Shown: piece after piece, positions 1 to 8,897 of the stretch
Position numbering within the stretch: the first letter of the stretch is position 1
Layout: each line of letters begins with the position of its first letter
From: Bacteriovoracaceae bacterium
GTDB lineage: Bacteria; Bdellovibrionota; Bacteriovoracia; Bacteriovoracales; Bacteriovoracaceae
Assembly (NCBI GenBank): GCA_947461145.1
Contig: CANHJD010000011.1
Span: forward strand, 1-33,928
Length of the DNA: 33,928 nucleotides
Reading direction: 5' to 3'
The notes under the pieces: generated by a model
Seen by the model: only the letters and a program-made list of their open reading frames with translations
What the model was told of the DNA's origin: nothing
Databases searched by the model: none
Position numbers and translations under genes: made by a program

Positions 1-770
1 CCATCAACAATGGCGTATTCACCATCAAAAACATACATTTTTTCATGAAAGATTTTAAGTGCTCCACCTTGAAGTGCTAGATGGACTCCAAGGTCCTTAA
101 TTTTATTTACACAACTCCTATCTGCATTAATGAAAGTTGCATCAATGATTGCAAAGACTTCTAAGCCTTGTTTAATCTTTTTTTCTAAAACGTTCATGAT
201 CTCTTTGCTGCCGGTATCACACTGAAAGAGGAAGCTCGTCATAAAAACATGATCTTGAGAGGCTTCAATTTTAGAAATGATTTTTTTTAGAGAGTTTGGT
301 GTCTTTAGTATTTCTAACTTGTTTCCAGCATAGGCTTCAGTATTTGTTAATTTATCCATTGACCTTACAAAGGCGAGACTTTGAAGGCTTTGATTTGGGT
401 GAGCAAATTCAGGAATCCATTGCTGTGGCTCAATCCCTTTAAGGTCCTTAACAATTGGATAAGGCAGAAATTCCCAATGTGATCCGATTGAAAAGTCGTA
501 GGAGTAAAGGTTTAGATGCGAATTATAGTTAAACGACTTGTACCATGATTTAAGTGTCTCAAGCTTGTTTTGCCCGAGCTCTTCTCCCAGCGCGTTTAAA
601 TCCAACTCTAAGTTGTTAAGCTCTTCAACCTGCAAGAATGGGTATTTAAAGGGAGGCCGCTGCTCATAAAAGGGAGAAGCCTCTTTGGCCGATGATGAAA
701 GATAGGGCGTAAATGGATTCGCCCATAATTGAGATATGCATAGAATTATTAGAAGAAAAAATTGCAACAT
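1..770 (-). CDS. Phospholipase D-like exported protein, N-terminal part (truncated by window edge)
   Basis: The reading frame is open from an ATG at 770 to the window edge, giving the first 256 residues. It starts with a signal peptide (hydrophobic FFLLIILCISQL, likely cleavage after LWA). Near the edge is a PLD catalytic motif H-x-K-x4-D (H242, K244, D249, within FHEKMYVFDGEYAIVDG). PLD-superfamily enzymes carry two such motifs and cleave or transfer phosphodiester bonds in phospholipids or nucleic acids; the second motif would lie beyond the window. The segment before the HxK (SLKKIISKIEASQDHVFMTS) resembles the start of a PLD domain in cardiolipin-synthase-like proteins. Family is fairly sure; substrate is unknown. 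It is divergent from the gene at 927. Confidence 0.8.
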   Translation of the reverse strand, partial: MLQFFLLIILCISQLWANPFTPYLSSSAKEASPFYEQRPPFKYPFLQVEELNNLELDLNALGEELGQNKLETLKSWYKSFNYNSHLNLYSYDFSIGSHWEFLPYPIVKDLKGIEPQQWIPEFAHPNQSLQSLAFVRSMDKLTNTEAYAGNKLEILKTPNSLKKIISKIEASQDHVFMTSFLFQCDTGSKEIMNVLEKKIKQGLEVFAIIDATFINADRSCVNKIKDLGVHLALQGGALKIFHEKMYVFDGEYAIVD

Positions 771-858
771 ACGACGCCAATTTTAGTCCCTTTTATCGAT
801 GGATCAGACTAAGGAGTAACTTTTACTTTAGGGTGTATAAAACTTAGACATAGGTGAG

Positions 859-869
859 CGACATTGTCG
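859..869. promoter_or_regulatory. Short inverted repeat in a divergent intergenic region
   Basis: CGACA-T-TGTCG lies between the divergent genes starting at 770 and 927. It could be a small operator. Five-base arms are weak evidence. Confidence 0.2.
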
Positions 870-926
870 GCCTAAGGTGTTAGAAGTTGAAAGACTTAAA
901 GTCGGTTTTATATGTAAAAATTAATT

Positions 927-2531
927 ATGTTTTTTAAACTCTTACCATTCTTGCTTTGCCTATTAACTGTGCACCTGATGGCCCAGTCAAAAGATGTTGA
1001 ATTTTTTGAAAAAGGGCTAAAAGTCAACGAGCAAGTTTTTGAGTTTCTTTCAACCCACCCTTGCGAAATTGGTCTTGATAAGTCTTGTGAAAGGCCACTA
1101 TCTGCCAAAGACTTAACAAAATTAAAGACCATCCTCAAAGATTTAGAAGAATGGCGCAAAATTGCTTTTGATGGAATTGTGCCAGTTTCAAGGCTAGAGG
1201 TTGATTTGCCTTCCAGTGTTTCTTTTGGAGAAAAGTTTTCAGTAACTCAAAAATATCGGATAGATCCAATCTATTTAAAATCGCAAGCCTTTTTGGAAGT
1301 TGTTCTAAACCCAAAAGACGAAGAATCAGTGAGATTCACACACAAGGCCCGTCAAGGTACAACAACTATTCTTCTTATGTATGATAGCTTTTTTCGTTTA
1401 ACAGAAATATTGAGCAAGGCCACTAAGATTCGCGCTATTCTTCAAAATGATATTGGCGAGGAAAGCACAGTTTTAGAAAACACTTTTACATTAGCAATGA
1501 ATCAGAATCTTTGGGTACGGATGATTCATGCAGTTCAATTCCTGGAAGCAGAAAAAGTTCTTAGAGGGCCGATTGCTGTCGCGAGTGAAGATAAAATCTT
1601 TGATCAATATCTTGAAAAATCTTTTACTGCGAAAAGAATGATTCTTAATGATATAGACTTTAGAGTTAAAACGGCTTTATTTGCTTACGGTCAATTAGGG
1701 CAATCTTATTTTTTTGAAGCGATTAATCATTTTGTGGAAACAATAAGTCGAATCTTTGGCAATATGGCCGGATCAATTCAGACGAGAAGTGGAAAATTAA
1801 AAGATCTCGTTTCGGATCCGACAGCACTGAGAAATCTAAAAGAAAAATTGAAGCCTCTGGATATTCTCTTGGAGAAAACTCCCTTTCGCTTAACTGATCA
1901 TTTTATCCCTGGCTATTTTGGACATGTCGCAATCTGGATTGGTTCACCAGATGATTTGGATAAATTCGAGGTGAATTTCCAAGGAAAAAAAATTCCACTT
2001 CTTTCTCATCCTGATGTTCTCCCGCACCTTGAAAAACTATCGCAGGGAAAGCTTATTTTAGAGGCTTTGCGTGTTCCTGGAGTAACCTTAAATACGTTGG
2101 AGCACTTTTTAGATATCGATGATCTAGTCGTGCTTGAATCACCAGTGATGAGTGATGATCAAAAAGCAGACCACCTATTAAGGGCTTTTCAGCAAATTGG
2201 GAAACCTTATGACTTTAATTTTAATGTAGAAACTGAGAGAGAAATTGTTTGTTCTGAGCTTATATATAGAGTCTATACTGAGCAGATTTGGCCAACATCT
2301 GTGAGTTTATCTCGCTATACAATAAGTCCAGATCAGGTTGCTTGGAAAGCCGTGGATTCCTGCTTTATTCCAGTCGTTTTATACTTGGACGGGAAAGAGG
2401 TTTCTTATAACTTAAAAAAAGAAATCAGAAAGGTTCTCGAGCTTCCCGGCGGCATTGATTACACTCCATCAGGGACTTGTTTTGGAAGTAATAAGTTCTC
2501 TACACTTAACCATTCGACACAAAACGAATAA
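927..2531 (+). CDS. Exported YiiX/YaeF-type (C92, permuted papain-like) cysteine hydrolase
   Basis: A 534-residue protein with an N-terminal signal peptide (LLPFLLCLLTVHLMA, cleavage before QSKD). The first ~320 mature residues match nothing I recognise. The C-terminal part has the permuted papain/NlpC-like layout: His first (H333 in FGHVAIWIG), then the nucleophile Cys (C442 in VCSELIYRVY), in the order seen in YiiX/YaeF-like amidases. These families cleave amide or ester bonds of peptidoglycan or lipid-linked substrates; the substrate here cannot be told. The start lacks a Shine-Dalgarno; a weak TTGAAA-N18-TATGTA sits just upstream. The 3' end overlaps the opposing ceramidase-like gene by 63 bases. 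Confidence 0.75.
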   Translation: MFFKLLPFLLCLLTVHLMAQSKDVEFFEKGLKVNEQVFEFLSTHPCEIGLDKSCERPLSAKDLTKLKTILKDLEEWRKIAFDGIVPVSRLEVDLPSSVSFGEKFSVTQKYRIDPIYLKSQAFLEVVLNPKDEESVRFTHKARQGTTTILLMYDSFFRLTEILSKATKIRAILQNDIGEESTVLENTFTLAMNQNLWVRMIHAVQFLEAEKVLRGPIAVASEDKIFDQYLEKSFTAKRMILNDIDFRVKTALFAYGQLGQSYFFEAINHFVETISRIFGNMAGSIQTRSGKLKDLVSDPTALRNLKEKLKPLDILLEKTPFRLTDHFIPGYFGHVAIWIGSPDDLDKFEVNFQGKKIPLLSHPDVLPHLEKLSQGKLILEALRVPGVTLNTLEHFLDIDDLVVLESPVMSDDQKADHLLRAFQQIGKPYDFNFNVETEREIVCSELIYRVYTEQIWPTSVSLSRYTISPDQVAWKAVDSCFIPVVLYLDGKEVSYNLKKEIRKVLELPGGIDYTPSGTCFGSNKFSTLNHSTQNE

Positions 2532-3215
2532 TCCTGCAGCTGCCAAAATATGCTTTAAGCTATGACCGCTAATGAGGTGGTTAGTGGCTTCATAAATCTC
2601 ACCATCTTTTACTTCAGTCCATTTTGCTAAGGCATAAAAGGCAAGGGCAAAAACATAGTATCGTTTGAGGGTGAACCGGGAATGAAAAAGAACTAGGATC
2701 AAAGGGATTGTGACAAAAGAGCTGAATTGAACGATAAAGTAAAAACGCAGGTCACCAGTTATTGCCCAGATGAAGACACTTCCAACTCCCAATATCAAAG
2801 AGACCGAAAGAAATTTTTCTAGCTTGAGATTAATGTGTTCGGAAACCAAAGCAACATACATCGCCATGAAACCCATGCTCATGGGTAGTCGATCCCAAAT
2901 GAGCGTAAAGTCGTCAGGTGACCAGTGGTAGTAGGCAGATCCTGGTCCAATCAATGAAATACTTAAAAAAAACCAAAACCAAGATTTTCGGTTTAGTAAC
3001 TCATGCCTTTTCAAATTTATAACTTTGAGTCCCAATAAACCAACAATAATAAATAATACGTTCGTTAGGACATTCATAGCATTAGGAATCCCTAAAAAGG
3101 GCTTACCATCTGCAAATAGGTGATAAGTTTGTGGCTGATGAGTGACTCCTTTTGAATAAAAAAAGATCGCCACTAAGGTCACTGCTAATTGAATCAAAAG
3201 AAGTTTGAATTTCAT
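2469..3215 (-). CDS. Alkaline ceramidase family (CREST superfamily) membrane hydrolase
   Basis: About 248 residues with some seven hydrophobic segments. Signature residues of the ceramidase/CREST family are visible: GSAYYHWSPDD followed by WDRLPMS, and a C-terminal H-x3-H type segment (SGHSLKHILAAAG). Family members use a Zn site formed by such His/Asp/Ser residues to hydrolyse amide bonds of ceramides or related lipids within the membrane. I chose the ATG at 3215 rather than 3302: the extra 29 residues are not family-like, and a TATAAT hexamer sits 7 bases upstream of 3215. Bacteriovorax stolpii is known to make phosphonosphingolipids, so a ceramide-type substrate is plausible; substrate is inferred. 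Confidence 0.8.
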   Translation of the reverse strand: MKFKLLLIQLAVTLVAIFFYSKGVTHQPQTYHLFADGKPFLGIPNAMNVLTNVLFIIVGLLGLKVINLKRHELLNRKSWFWFFLSISLIGPGSAYYHWSPDDFTLIWDRLPMSMGFMAMYVALVSEHINLKLEKFLSVSLILGVGSVFIWAITGDLRFYFIVQFSSFVTIPLILVLFHSRFTLKRYYVFALAFYALAKWTEVKDGEIYEATNHLISGHSLKHILAAAGLFVLCRMVKCRELITSKTSP

Positions 3216-3222
3216 GGAGATG

Positions 3223-3228
3223 ATTATA
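3223..3228 (-). promoter_or_regulatory. -10 hexamer (TATAAT) for the ceramidase-family gene
   Basis: A perfect TATAAT ends 7 bases before the chosen ATG at 3215, which places the transcript start at or next to the start codon. No good -35 and no Shine-Dalgarno are visible, consistent with a leaderless mRNA. Confidence 0.4.
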
Positions 3229-3345
3229 GTAAACTCTCTATGGCAGGTATATGGCCCATAAAAGGGTAAAATAATTACGTACCCGACAAGAAGGGTCGAC
3301 AACTGACTTTTTTAGAGATCTGACGTCATTTTTTTTCTTCATTTT

Positions 3346-3353
3346 TCCGATAA
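3346..3353 (+). promoter_or_regulatory. Possible sigma-28 (FliA)-type -10 element
   Basis: TCCGATAA matches 7 of 8 bases of the FliA -10 consensus GCCGATAA and lies 10 bases before the ATG at 3364. The corresponding -35 position (CATTTTTT) is poor, so this is only a candidate. Confidence 0.25.
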
Positions 3354-3363
3354 ATAAATAAGA

Positions 3364-6300
3364 ATGATCTCTTATTTTTTGTGGCCTTTAATTCTGGCTT
3401 TATTATTTTCTTGCAATGCCAAGGTATGGGTTGAGCAGGGTGAGCTAAGTTCACCAGTTGTTCAAAGTGCATCTTCTATCAATTCATCAATTATCGGAAC
3501 TGGAGCAGTTGTTGCAAACAATGTTGCAGTCTCAAATGTCACCATTCAATTACTTGATGATGATATGCTTCCCGTAACTGGTGTTGTGCCTACATTTTCT
3601 GCTACTGATACTGGGAGCACAAATACTTATTCTGCTTGTTCAGCTACAGATTCAAACGGGAATTCGACCTGTTCATTCAAATCAACTGTTGCAGAGACAA
3701 AAGTATTAGCAATTCAGGCACCGATTACAAAAGTTGGTCAAAGTGTAACTTTCATCCCTGGACCTCCATCCGTGATTTCTTCTATTGGAGCTACAAGTTT
3801 AATTGTTGCTGATGGAGTTTCATTTTCTGATGTTTCAATTGTTCTTAAGGATGCTTTTGCTAATCCGATTGAGAATGTAACTCCGACCTTCTCAGTAGGG
3901 GGAACCGGAAATACTTTGGAGGCTTGCCTCCCAACAAATTTCTTAGGCTTTTCATCATGCAAATTTCGCTCGTCAAAAGCCGAGAGCAAGTCAATTGGTC
4001 TTGAGACGCCAATTTTAAAGGCAGGCAGTGGAGTCATATTTATTCCAGGTCCTGCTTTTGAAGCAAATTCCAGCATATCTGGATCGGGTTCAGTTGTTGC
4101 CAATGGAGTCAATACTTCAACTATTTCCATTCTTCTTCGTGACTCAAATAATAATCCGATCATCGGCACAACTCCTACCTTCTCTGCGACAGGCAGTGGA
4201 AACAGTTATGTGGACTGCTCTCTAACAGATAGTACTGGTTTGGCGATTTGTTCAATGAGCTCAACTGTGGCTGAAGTAAAAACTCTCTCAATTGAGACAC
4301 CGATTACAAAAAACGATGGAGTGGTAACTTTTACAAGTCAAGTTCCAGAAGAATCAAATTCGAATTTTAAAGTTGGAAATTTTGCCCTGAATGATGGATT
4401 TGAGACAGTCGAAGTCAAAATAATTATTAATGATTCAGATGATGTTGCGATTGAAGGCTATGTCCCTCAAATTGCGGTTACTGGGATCAATACAGTGAGC
4501 GAGTGCTCACCAACTGACATGAATGGATTATCTAGCTGTACTATTTCGAGCACTGAACTAGGAGAGAAGACCGTCTCATTAACAAACCCTGCAAATTTTG
4601 GTTCGACTGGAATTGCATCTTTTGTATCTTCTCCTTTTATTACACAATGGAAATTAGATAACTCGAGCACTTTAAATACATCCGTGACACTTCCTCTTGT
4701 TAGTGGTGGAACTTATAATTTCATAGTTGATTGGGGAGATAATACTACCAGTGAGATTACTTCGTACGCTGACATGGATAAGGAGCATCTTTATGAAACA
4801 TCTGGCCCCTTTATAATAAAGATGTATCCCCGAGCTCTGACAGGATTTTCTCGACTTCAGTTTTCTGGTCCAAGCCTCTTAGATATTATTGATGTCTCTC
4901 AATGGGGTGCAAATCGTTGGGTTAGCATGAGTTCAATGTTCAAAGGGTGTACTAATGTACAGCTTACTTCAGTTGATGCTCCAGACCTATCAGTTGTCAC
5001 TTCGATGGCAAGTATGTTTGAAGGGGCGACAAATTTTACTGGCAATGTTTCAATGAACTCTTGGAATTTATCAAATATAACCTCTTTATATAGAACCTTT
5101 TATGCTGCCTCTAACTTTAACTCTCCTATAGGCAGTTGGAGTACAGTTAATGTTACAAATATGTCCTCTACATTTTCATTTGCTTCAGATTTTAACCAAT
5201 ACATAGGGAATTGGAATACATCCAGTGTTTCAAATATGGATAGTATGTTTTATGGCGCTACTAACTTCAATAATGGTGATCCTGCTGGAGCTTCTACAAA
5301 ACCACTTCTGACGAATGGTGATTTTTGGAAAACGTCTCTACTCGTTAGAATGCAAGACATGTTTTATGATGCTGCTAGCTTTAATCAAGACATCCATAAC
5401 TGGGATACTTCTCAAGTGACTACAATGAAAAGAATGTTTAAGGGAGCAAGTTTATTTAATCAGGATTTGAGCAACTGGGATGTTAGAAAGCTGCAAGTAC
5501 TATCAGGTATGTTTTATGGTGCTACTAACTTCAATAATGGTGATGATCTTGACCCTCTCACTCCAGCGGCGAAACCTCTTAGTTGGACCTGGCCGACTCC
5601 TATGCTTAATAGCATTGATACAGTTTTTTATAACGCTCCTAACTTTAACCAAGACATCTCATCTTGGGATACGTCTCTTGTCACTACCTTCTATGCCTCC
5701 TTTGCATTGGCCAAAAAATTTAACAATGGTTGCCCATCTCTTACCAGTTGCAATATTTTGGGCTTGTGGGATACAAGAAATGTTGTGAACATGATAGCAA
5801 CATTCTCACATGCATTTGAATTTAATAATGACATTAGCCATTGGAATACTTCGAATGTGACATCAATGTACAGTATGTTTGAGAATGCTTATGCATTTAA
5901 TGTACCTTTAGCGTTATGGGACACAAGTAAAGTGACTACTATGGCCTATATGTTCGAGACGGCAAGCAGTTTTAATCAAATTATCAATACATGGGATACT
6001 TCCAGTGTAACAAGCATGCGGGGAATGTTTTATTTAGCGACTGCCTTCAATAATGGGGGCGCTCATATGGTACCGAGTGGGGTAAAATGGAATACTCGTA
6101 ATGTCACAAATATGATGTATATGTTTGCTGGAACATCTTTTGATCAAGATATTTCTGCATGGGATACAGTTAATACTGTTTGTTATTCATCCTTTGATAC
6201 CACCACTCCGATTACTTGGACATCTTTAGAAAAACCCGCGTGGGTGAATGTTCTTGCCAACTGTAAATATGCCTTTATCACGGCCTCTACTTTTAAAGGT

Positions 6301-6708
6301 AATCTCGGAGGCCGAGTTGGTGCTGATGCTAAATGCCAAGCAGATTCCCGTCATCCTGGAAATGGAACCTTTAAGGCAGTCCTCGGATCAATTGATCGTT
6401 ATGTTCTACCAACCCCTCTTAACTGGGTCATTCCAGCTGTCAACACACGATATTCGGGGTCTTCTTACATTACCAATGCTAATGTCGCTGATCGAACATT
6501 AATAACTCCAATAAGCAGTCCATTTGACTCCACTGCAACCGAATTTTGGACTGGTCTCAATGATGATTGGACGAATTCAGCTGAAAACTGTCTAGATTGG
6601 ACCTCTTCGAGTGATAGTGCAAATAGTTCTGTGTCAACCACAAGTAACTGGAGTAATTCTAAGGTCGCCTGTGATTCTCTCCTTCCGATTCTTTGTCTTG
6701 AGCAATAG
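3364..6708 (+). CDS. Large modular surface lipoprotein: four Ig-like repeats, PKD-like segment, ~15 BspA-like (DUF285) repeats, DUF1554
   Basis: A 1114-residue protein with a lipoprotein signal peptide (lipobox LLFSC, Cys about residue 17). Residues ~41-420 are four ~98-residue bacterial Ig-like repeats, each opening like SSI.G.G.VVA.GV and ending in a Cys-containing DSxGxSxCxFxS strand. A PKD-like stretch (FIVDWGDNTTSE) follows near 450. Residues ~515-935 hold about 15 DUF285/BspA-like units of the form W(D/N)TS.VT.M..MF..A..FN.DI. Residues ~970-1114 (FITASTFKGNLGG through CDSLLPILCLEQ) form a DUF1554 domain, best known from Leptospira. BspA-type repeats are associated with surface adhesion and Ig-like domains act as stalks; an adhesin-like role is inference. 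It is monocistronic, with a terminator directly downstream. Confidence 0.9.
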   Translation: MISYFLWPLILALLFSCNAKVWVEQGELSSPVVQSASSINSSIIGTGAVVANNVAVSNVTIQLLDDDMLPVTGVVPTFSATDTGSTNTYSACSATDSNGNSTCSFKSTVAETKVLAIQAPITKVGQSVTFIPGPPSVISSIGATSLIVADGVSFSDVSIVLKDAFANPIENVTPTFSVGGTGNTLEACLPTNFLGFSSCKFRSSKAESKSIGLETPILKAGSGVIFIPGPAFEANSSISGSGSVVANGVNTSTISILLRDSNNNPIIGTTPTFSATGSGNSYVDCSLTDSTGLAICSMSSTVAEVKTLSIETPITKNDGVVTFTSQVPEESNSNFKVGNFALNDGFETVEVKIIINDSDDVAIEGYVPQIAVTGINTVSECSPTDMNGLSSCTISSTELGEKTVSLTNPANFGSTGIASFVSSPFITQWKLDNSSTLNTSVTLPLVSGGTYNFIVDWGDNTTSEITSYADMDKEHLYETSGPFIIKMYPRALTGFSRLQFSGPSLLDIIDVSQWGANRWVSMSSMFKGCTNVQLTSVDAPDLSVVTSMASMFEGATNFTGNVSMNSWNLSNITSLYRTFYAASNFNSPIGSWSTVNVTNMSSTFSFASDFNQYIGNWNTSSVSNMDSMFYGATNFNNGDPAGASTKPLLTNGDFWKTSLLVRMQDMFYDAASFNQDIHNWDTSQVTTMKRMFKGASLFNQDLSNWDVRKLQVLSGMFYGATNFNNGDDLDPLTPAAKPLSWTWPTPMLNSIDTVFYNAPNFNQDISSWDTSLVTTFYASFALAKKFNNGCPSLTSCNILGLWDTRNVVNMIATFSHAFEFNNDISHWNTSNVTSMYSMFENAYAFNVPLALWDTSKVTTMAYMFETASSFNQIINTWDTSSVTSMRGMFYLATAFNNGGAHMVPSGVKWNTRNVTNMMYMFAGTSFDQDISAWDTVNTVCYSSFDTTTPITWTSLEKPAWVNVLANCKYAFITASTFKGNLGGRVGADAKCQADSRHPGNGTFKAVLGSIDRYVLPTPLNWVIPAVNTRYSGSSYITNANVADRTLITPISSPFDSTATEFWTGLNDDWTNSAENCLDWTSSSDSANSSVSTTSNWSNSKVACDSLLPILCLEQ
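5244..5544 (+). repeat. 37-bp near-identical direct repeat inside the DUF285 region
   Basis: Bases 5244-5280 and 5508-5544 are identical over 37 bases except one C/T difference (TATGTTTTATGGYGCTAC... ending AATGGTGAT). The offset is 264 bp, exactly 88 codons, so recombination between the copies would keep the frame. Other units of the array are diverged at DNA level. Confidence 0.75.
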
Positions 6709-6711
6709 GGT

Positions 6712-6733
6712 AGCTGATATTTATCAGCTTTTT
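6712..6733 (+). terminator. Rho-independent terminator of the surface lipoprotein gene
   Basis: AGCTGATA (6712-6719) pairs with TATCAGCT (6722-6729), followed by a short T run, immediately after the stop codon. Confidence 0.75.
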
Positions 6734-6826
6734 ATGCGATCTTTTTGCCCAGATAATGGTCTCTTTTTCGCCTAATCTATCAATGTTAAAATAAAAATAA
6801 GATCATAATTAATCCTGAGTGGTTGT

Positions 6827-7591
6827 GTGCGGACTATTATTTTTTTAGTTTTTTTTCTTTTAATTGGCTGTGGCAAGGGTATAAACGGTTTTGAGAAAAT
6901 TAAAGAGCCGATTATTGTTGATATGGACACTATGAGATGGGAGCAATCAGACTTCCCCATTAAAATGAAAGTGTCAGAAAATATAGAATTTACCTCTCAG
7001 CAATTAGCAAATGATGCCATGGATGAATGGGAAAGAGTTGCGAACACTAATTTCTTTGAACCAATTCAAACGACACCACTATTAAATTTTACCAAATTAA
7101 GTGATTTTTACTACAAAGATAAAGCCGTGCAGGGGATTTATCTTGCAACAAACAAGATCGATGAATTAGATGAGAATAATCTTGCTGTCGCACAGGTTAT
7201 GTTTTTTAAAGATACTGAATCATCAACCATACCTTTCTATCATATTATTCACGTCGACATTGTTTTAAATGGATACAACTTTATATTTTCTTCTGATTCT
7301 TCTGATGATAGTTCTTACTATTTTTTAACGCTTATTCTTCACGAACTTGGCCATGTTTTGGGTTTAGGACATGAAGCCAAGGGAATAATGTATCCATCCA
7401 TGTCAACTTTTGATAAGCAAGATACACTCATTTCTTTTGATAGTGAGCTTATTAATAACAAATATAATCTTAATAATATACCAGCTAGAAAGATTGACTT
7501 AGGCGTCAAGGAAATTGAACGGACAATATTATTTTTGCCTGCTAAAAAGTTTCTTACCGATAGGCGCCTAAACTTCGTAAGGAAAAGATGA
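6827..7591 (+). CDS. Matrixin-like zinc metalloprotease lipoprotein
   Basis: 254 residues from a GTG start. The signal peptide ends in a lipobox (FLLIGC, Cys15), so the product is probably an envelope lipoprotein. It has the metzincin zinc motif HExxHxxGxxH (H172, E173, H176, H182, in [11 protein letters not shown]) and a downstream Met-turn (GIMYPSM), the layout of the matrixin/M10-like family, which cleaves peptide bonds of extracellular proteins. The upstream region ([29 protein letters not shown]) is typical of the N-terminal part of bacterial matrixin-like domains. The stop overlaps the ATG of the next gene (ATGA), suggesting translational coupling with the broken AHSA1 gene. Substrate unknown. 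Confidence 0.88.
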   Translation: MRTIIFLVFFLLIGCGKGINGFEKIKEPIIVDMDTMRWEQSDFPIKMKVSENIEFTSQQLANDAMDEWERVANTNFFEPIQTTPLLNFTKLSDFYYKDKAVQGIYLATNKIDELDENNLAVAQVMFFKDTESSTIPFYHIIHVDIVLNGYNFIFSSDSSDDSSYYFLTLILHELGHVLGLGHEAKGIMYPSMSTFDKQDTLISFDSELINNKYNLNNIPARKIDLGVKEIERTILFLPAKKFLTDRRLNFVRKR

Positions 7592-8076
7592 AATTTAATC
7601 CTGAACTTGACCTAAAACTTGAGAGAGTCATTGATTTGCCAGTTGAAATTATTTGGAAGGCATGGACCAATCCTGAGATTATAAAAAAATGGTTTTGTCC
7701 AAGGCCATGGACGGTAATTGAATGTTAAATGGATTTAAGGCCTGGAGGAGTTTTTAAAACGATTATGCAATCACCAGAAGGTGATCAAATTCCCAATATT
7801 GGTTGTATATTGGAAGTTACTGAGAATAAAAAACTTATCTGGACAGACGCTTTGCTCCCTGGCTTCAGGCCAATTGTTCAACATGTATCAGGCTCTGGGT
7901 TATTATTCACGGCGGCCATTATGCTTGAACATTATCCACATGGTACAAAATACACGGCAGTGGCAATGCATAAAGATTTGAATGATAGAAAAATCCATGA
8001 AGAGATGGGATTTCATGAAGGGTGGGGTAAAGCACTAGATCAATTAATTGATTATGCAAAAAATTCAATGCTATAG
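7588..8076 (+). pseudogene. AHSA1/SRPBCC-domain gene interrupted by an in-frame TAA
   Basis: From the ATG at 7588 (overlapping the upstream stop as ATGA, with AAGGAAAA as Shine-Dalgarno) the frame encodes [20 protein letters not shown] and [14 protein letters not shown]. It then hits TAA at 7726-7728 and continues without frame change into [16 protein letters not shown] and [14 protein letters not shown]. Together these form one complete ~162-residue AHSA1-like (activator of Hsp90 ATPase homologue, SRPBCC fold) domain. The stop falls where relatives have an ordinary residue (pattern C-E-x-D-L-R-P-G-G), so one base change (for example GAA to TAA) explains it. The ATG at 7729 directly after the stop might allow reinitiation, but would give a protein without the first helix and strand. 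Sequencing error is possible. Confidence 0.8.
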
Positions 8077-8096
8077 ATTTTTTTGAAGGACTTCAA

Positions 8097-8897
8097 ATGT
8101 ATTCTGATTTTAAAATGCCAGTGCTGTTTCTTGGGCACGGTTCACCCATGAATGCTTTGGCCGATAATGTGTATACAAATACTCTGAATAGACTAGGGAA
8201 GAAGATCCCTCAACCATTAGCAATCCTTTGTATTTCGGCCCATTGGATGACTCGAGGCACTTGGATCACTCACTTGGAAAATCCAAAAACCATTCATGAT
8301 TTCAGTGGATTTCCTGAGGAGCTTTATAAAGTTCAGTACCCGGCATCAGGAAATCCAGAGCTAGCAGAATCAATTCAAAAAATAATTACTACTCCAAAAA
8401 TAGAACTGGATCATGATTGGGGATTAGATCATGGTTGTTGGTCTGTTTTGCGCCATATGTATCCTAAGGCCGATATTCCTGTCCTTCAATTAAGCCTCAA
8501 TATGGAAGCATCTCCTGAGTATCATTTTAACCTAGGCCATGAGCTTCAAAAGTTACGCGATAAAGGAATTCTTTTAGTTAGTAGTGGTAACATTGTTCAT
8601 AATCTGAGACGAATTAGTTGGGATGAAAACGCCGAATCCCTGTCATGGGCGGTTGAATTTGATCAATGGGTAAAAGACAAGATTCTGGCCCGTGACTTTA
8701 AAGCACTTCAAAATGATTTCTTAAGCACTGAAGCCGGAGGTCTTTCCGTACCAACGATTGAACATTATCTTCCTTTGCTCTATACAATTGGAGCTTCTCA
8801 ACCAAGTGATTCAATTAATTTTGAGTATGAGGGAATGCAAAATGCTTCTATCTCTATGAGGTGTATCAGTTTTGGTATGCCTGAGGAGATGCTTTAA
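8097..8897 (+). CDS. ygiD: Extradiol ring-cleavage dioxygenase, 4,5-DOPA dioxygenase family (YgiD/DodA)
   Basis: 266 residues, full length for the LigB-type DODA family. Conserved blocks are present: VLFLGHGSPMNAL at the N-terminus (metal-ligand His), ISAHWMTRGTWIT, TIHDFSGFPEELYKVQYPA, LDHGCWSVLRHMYP and LLVSSGNIVHNLR. These enzymes use a divalent metal (Zn or Fe) and O2 to open catechol rings; E. coli YgiD acts on L-DOPA in vitro. The start is supported by AAGGA six bases upstream of the ATG at 8097. It follows the broken AHSA1 gene by 20 bases and may share its transcript. Its last 32 bases overlap the opposing histidine kinase gene. Confidence 0.9.
   Translation: MYSDFKMPVLFLGHGSPMNALADNVYTNTLNRLGKKIPQPLAILCISAHWMTRGTWITHLENPKTIHDFSGFPEELYKVQYPASGNPELAESIQKIITTPKIELDHDWGLDHGCWSVLRHMYPKADIPVLQLSLNMEASPEYHFNLGHELQKLRDKGILLVSSGNIVHNLRRISWDENAESLSWAVEFDQWVKDKILARDFKALQNDFLSTEAGGLSVPTIEHYLPLLYTIGASQPSDSINFEYEGMQNASISMRCISFGMPEEML

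Noticed and set aside
3738-4169. 143-residue open frame antisense to the surface lipoprotein gene
   Set aside because: Lies wholly inside a well-supported repeat protein, mirrors its repeat composition, and has no ribosome site or recognisable motif.
4920-6170. Regularly spaced repeats that could suggest a CRISPR or satellite array
   Set aside because: The periodicity is in protein motifs (W-D-T-S...M-F) with variable spacing and diverged DNA; it is coding DUF285 repeats.
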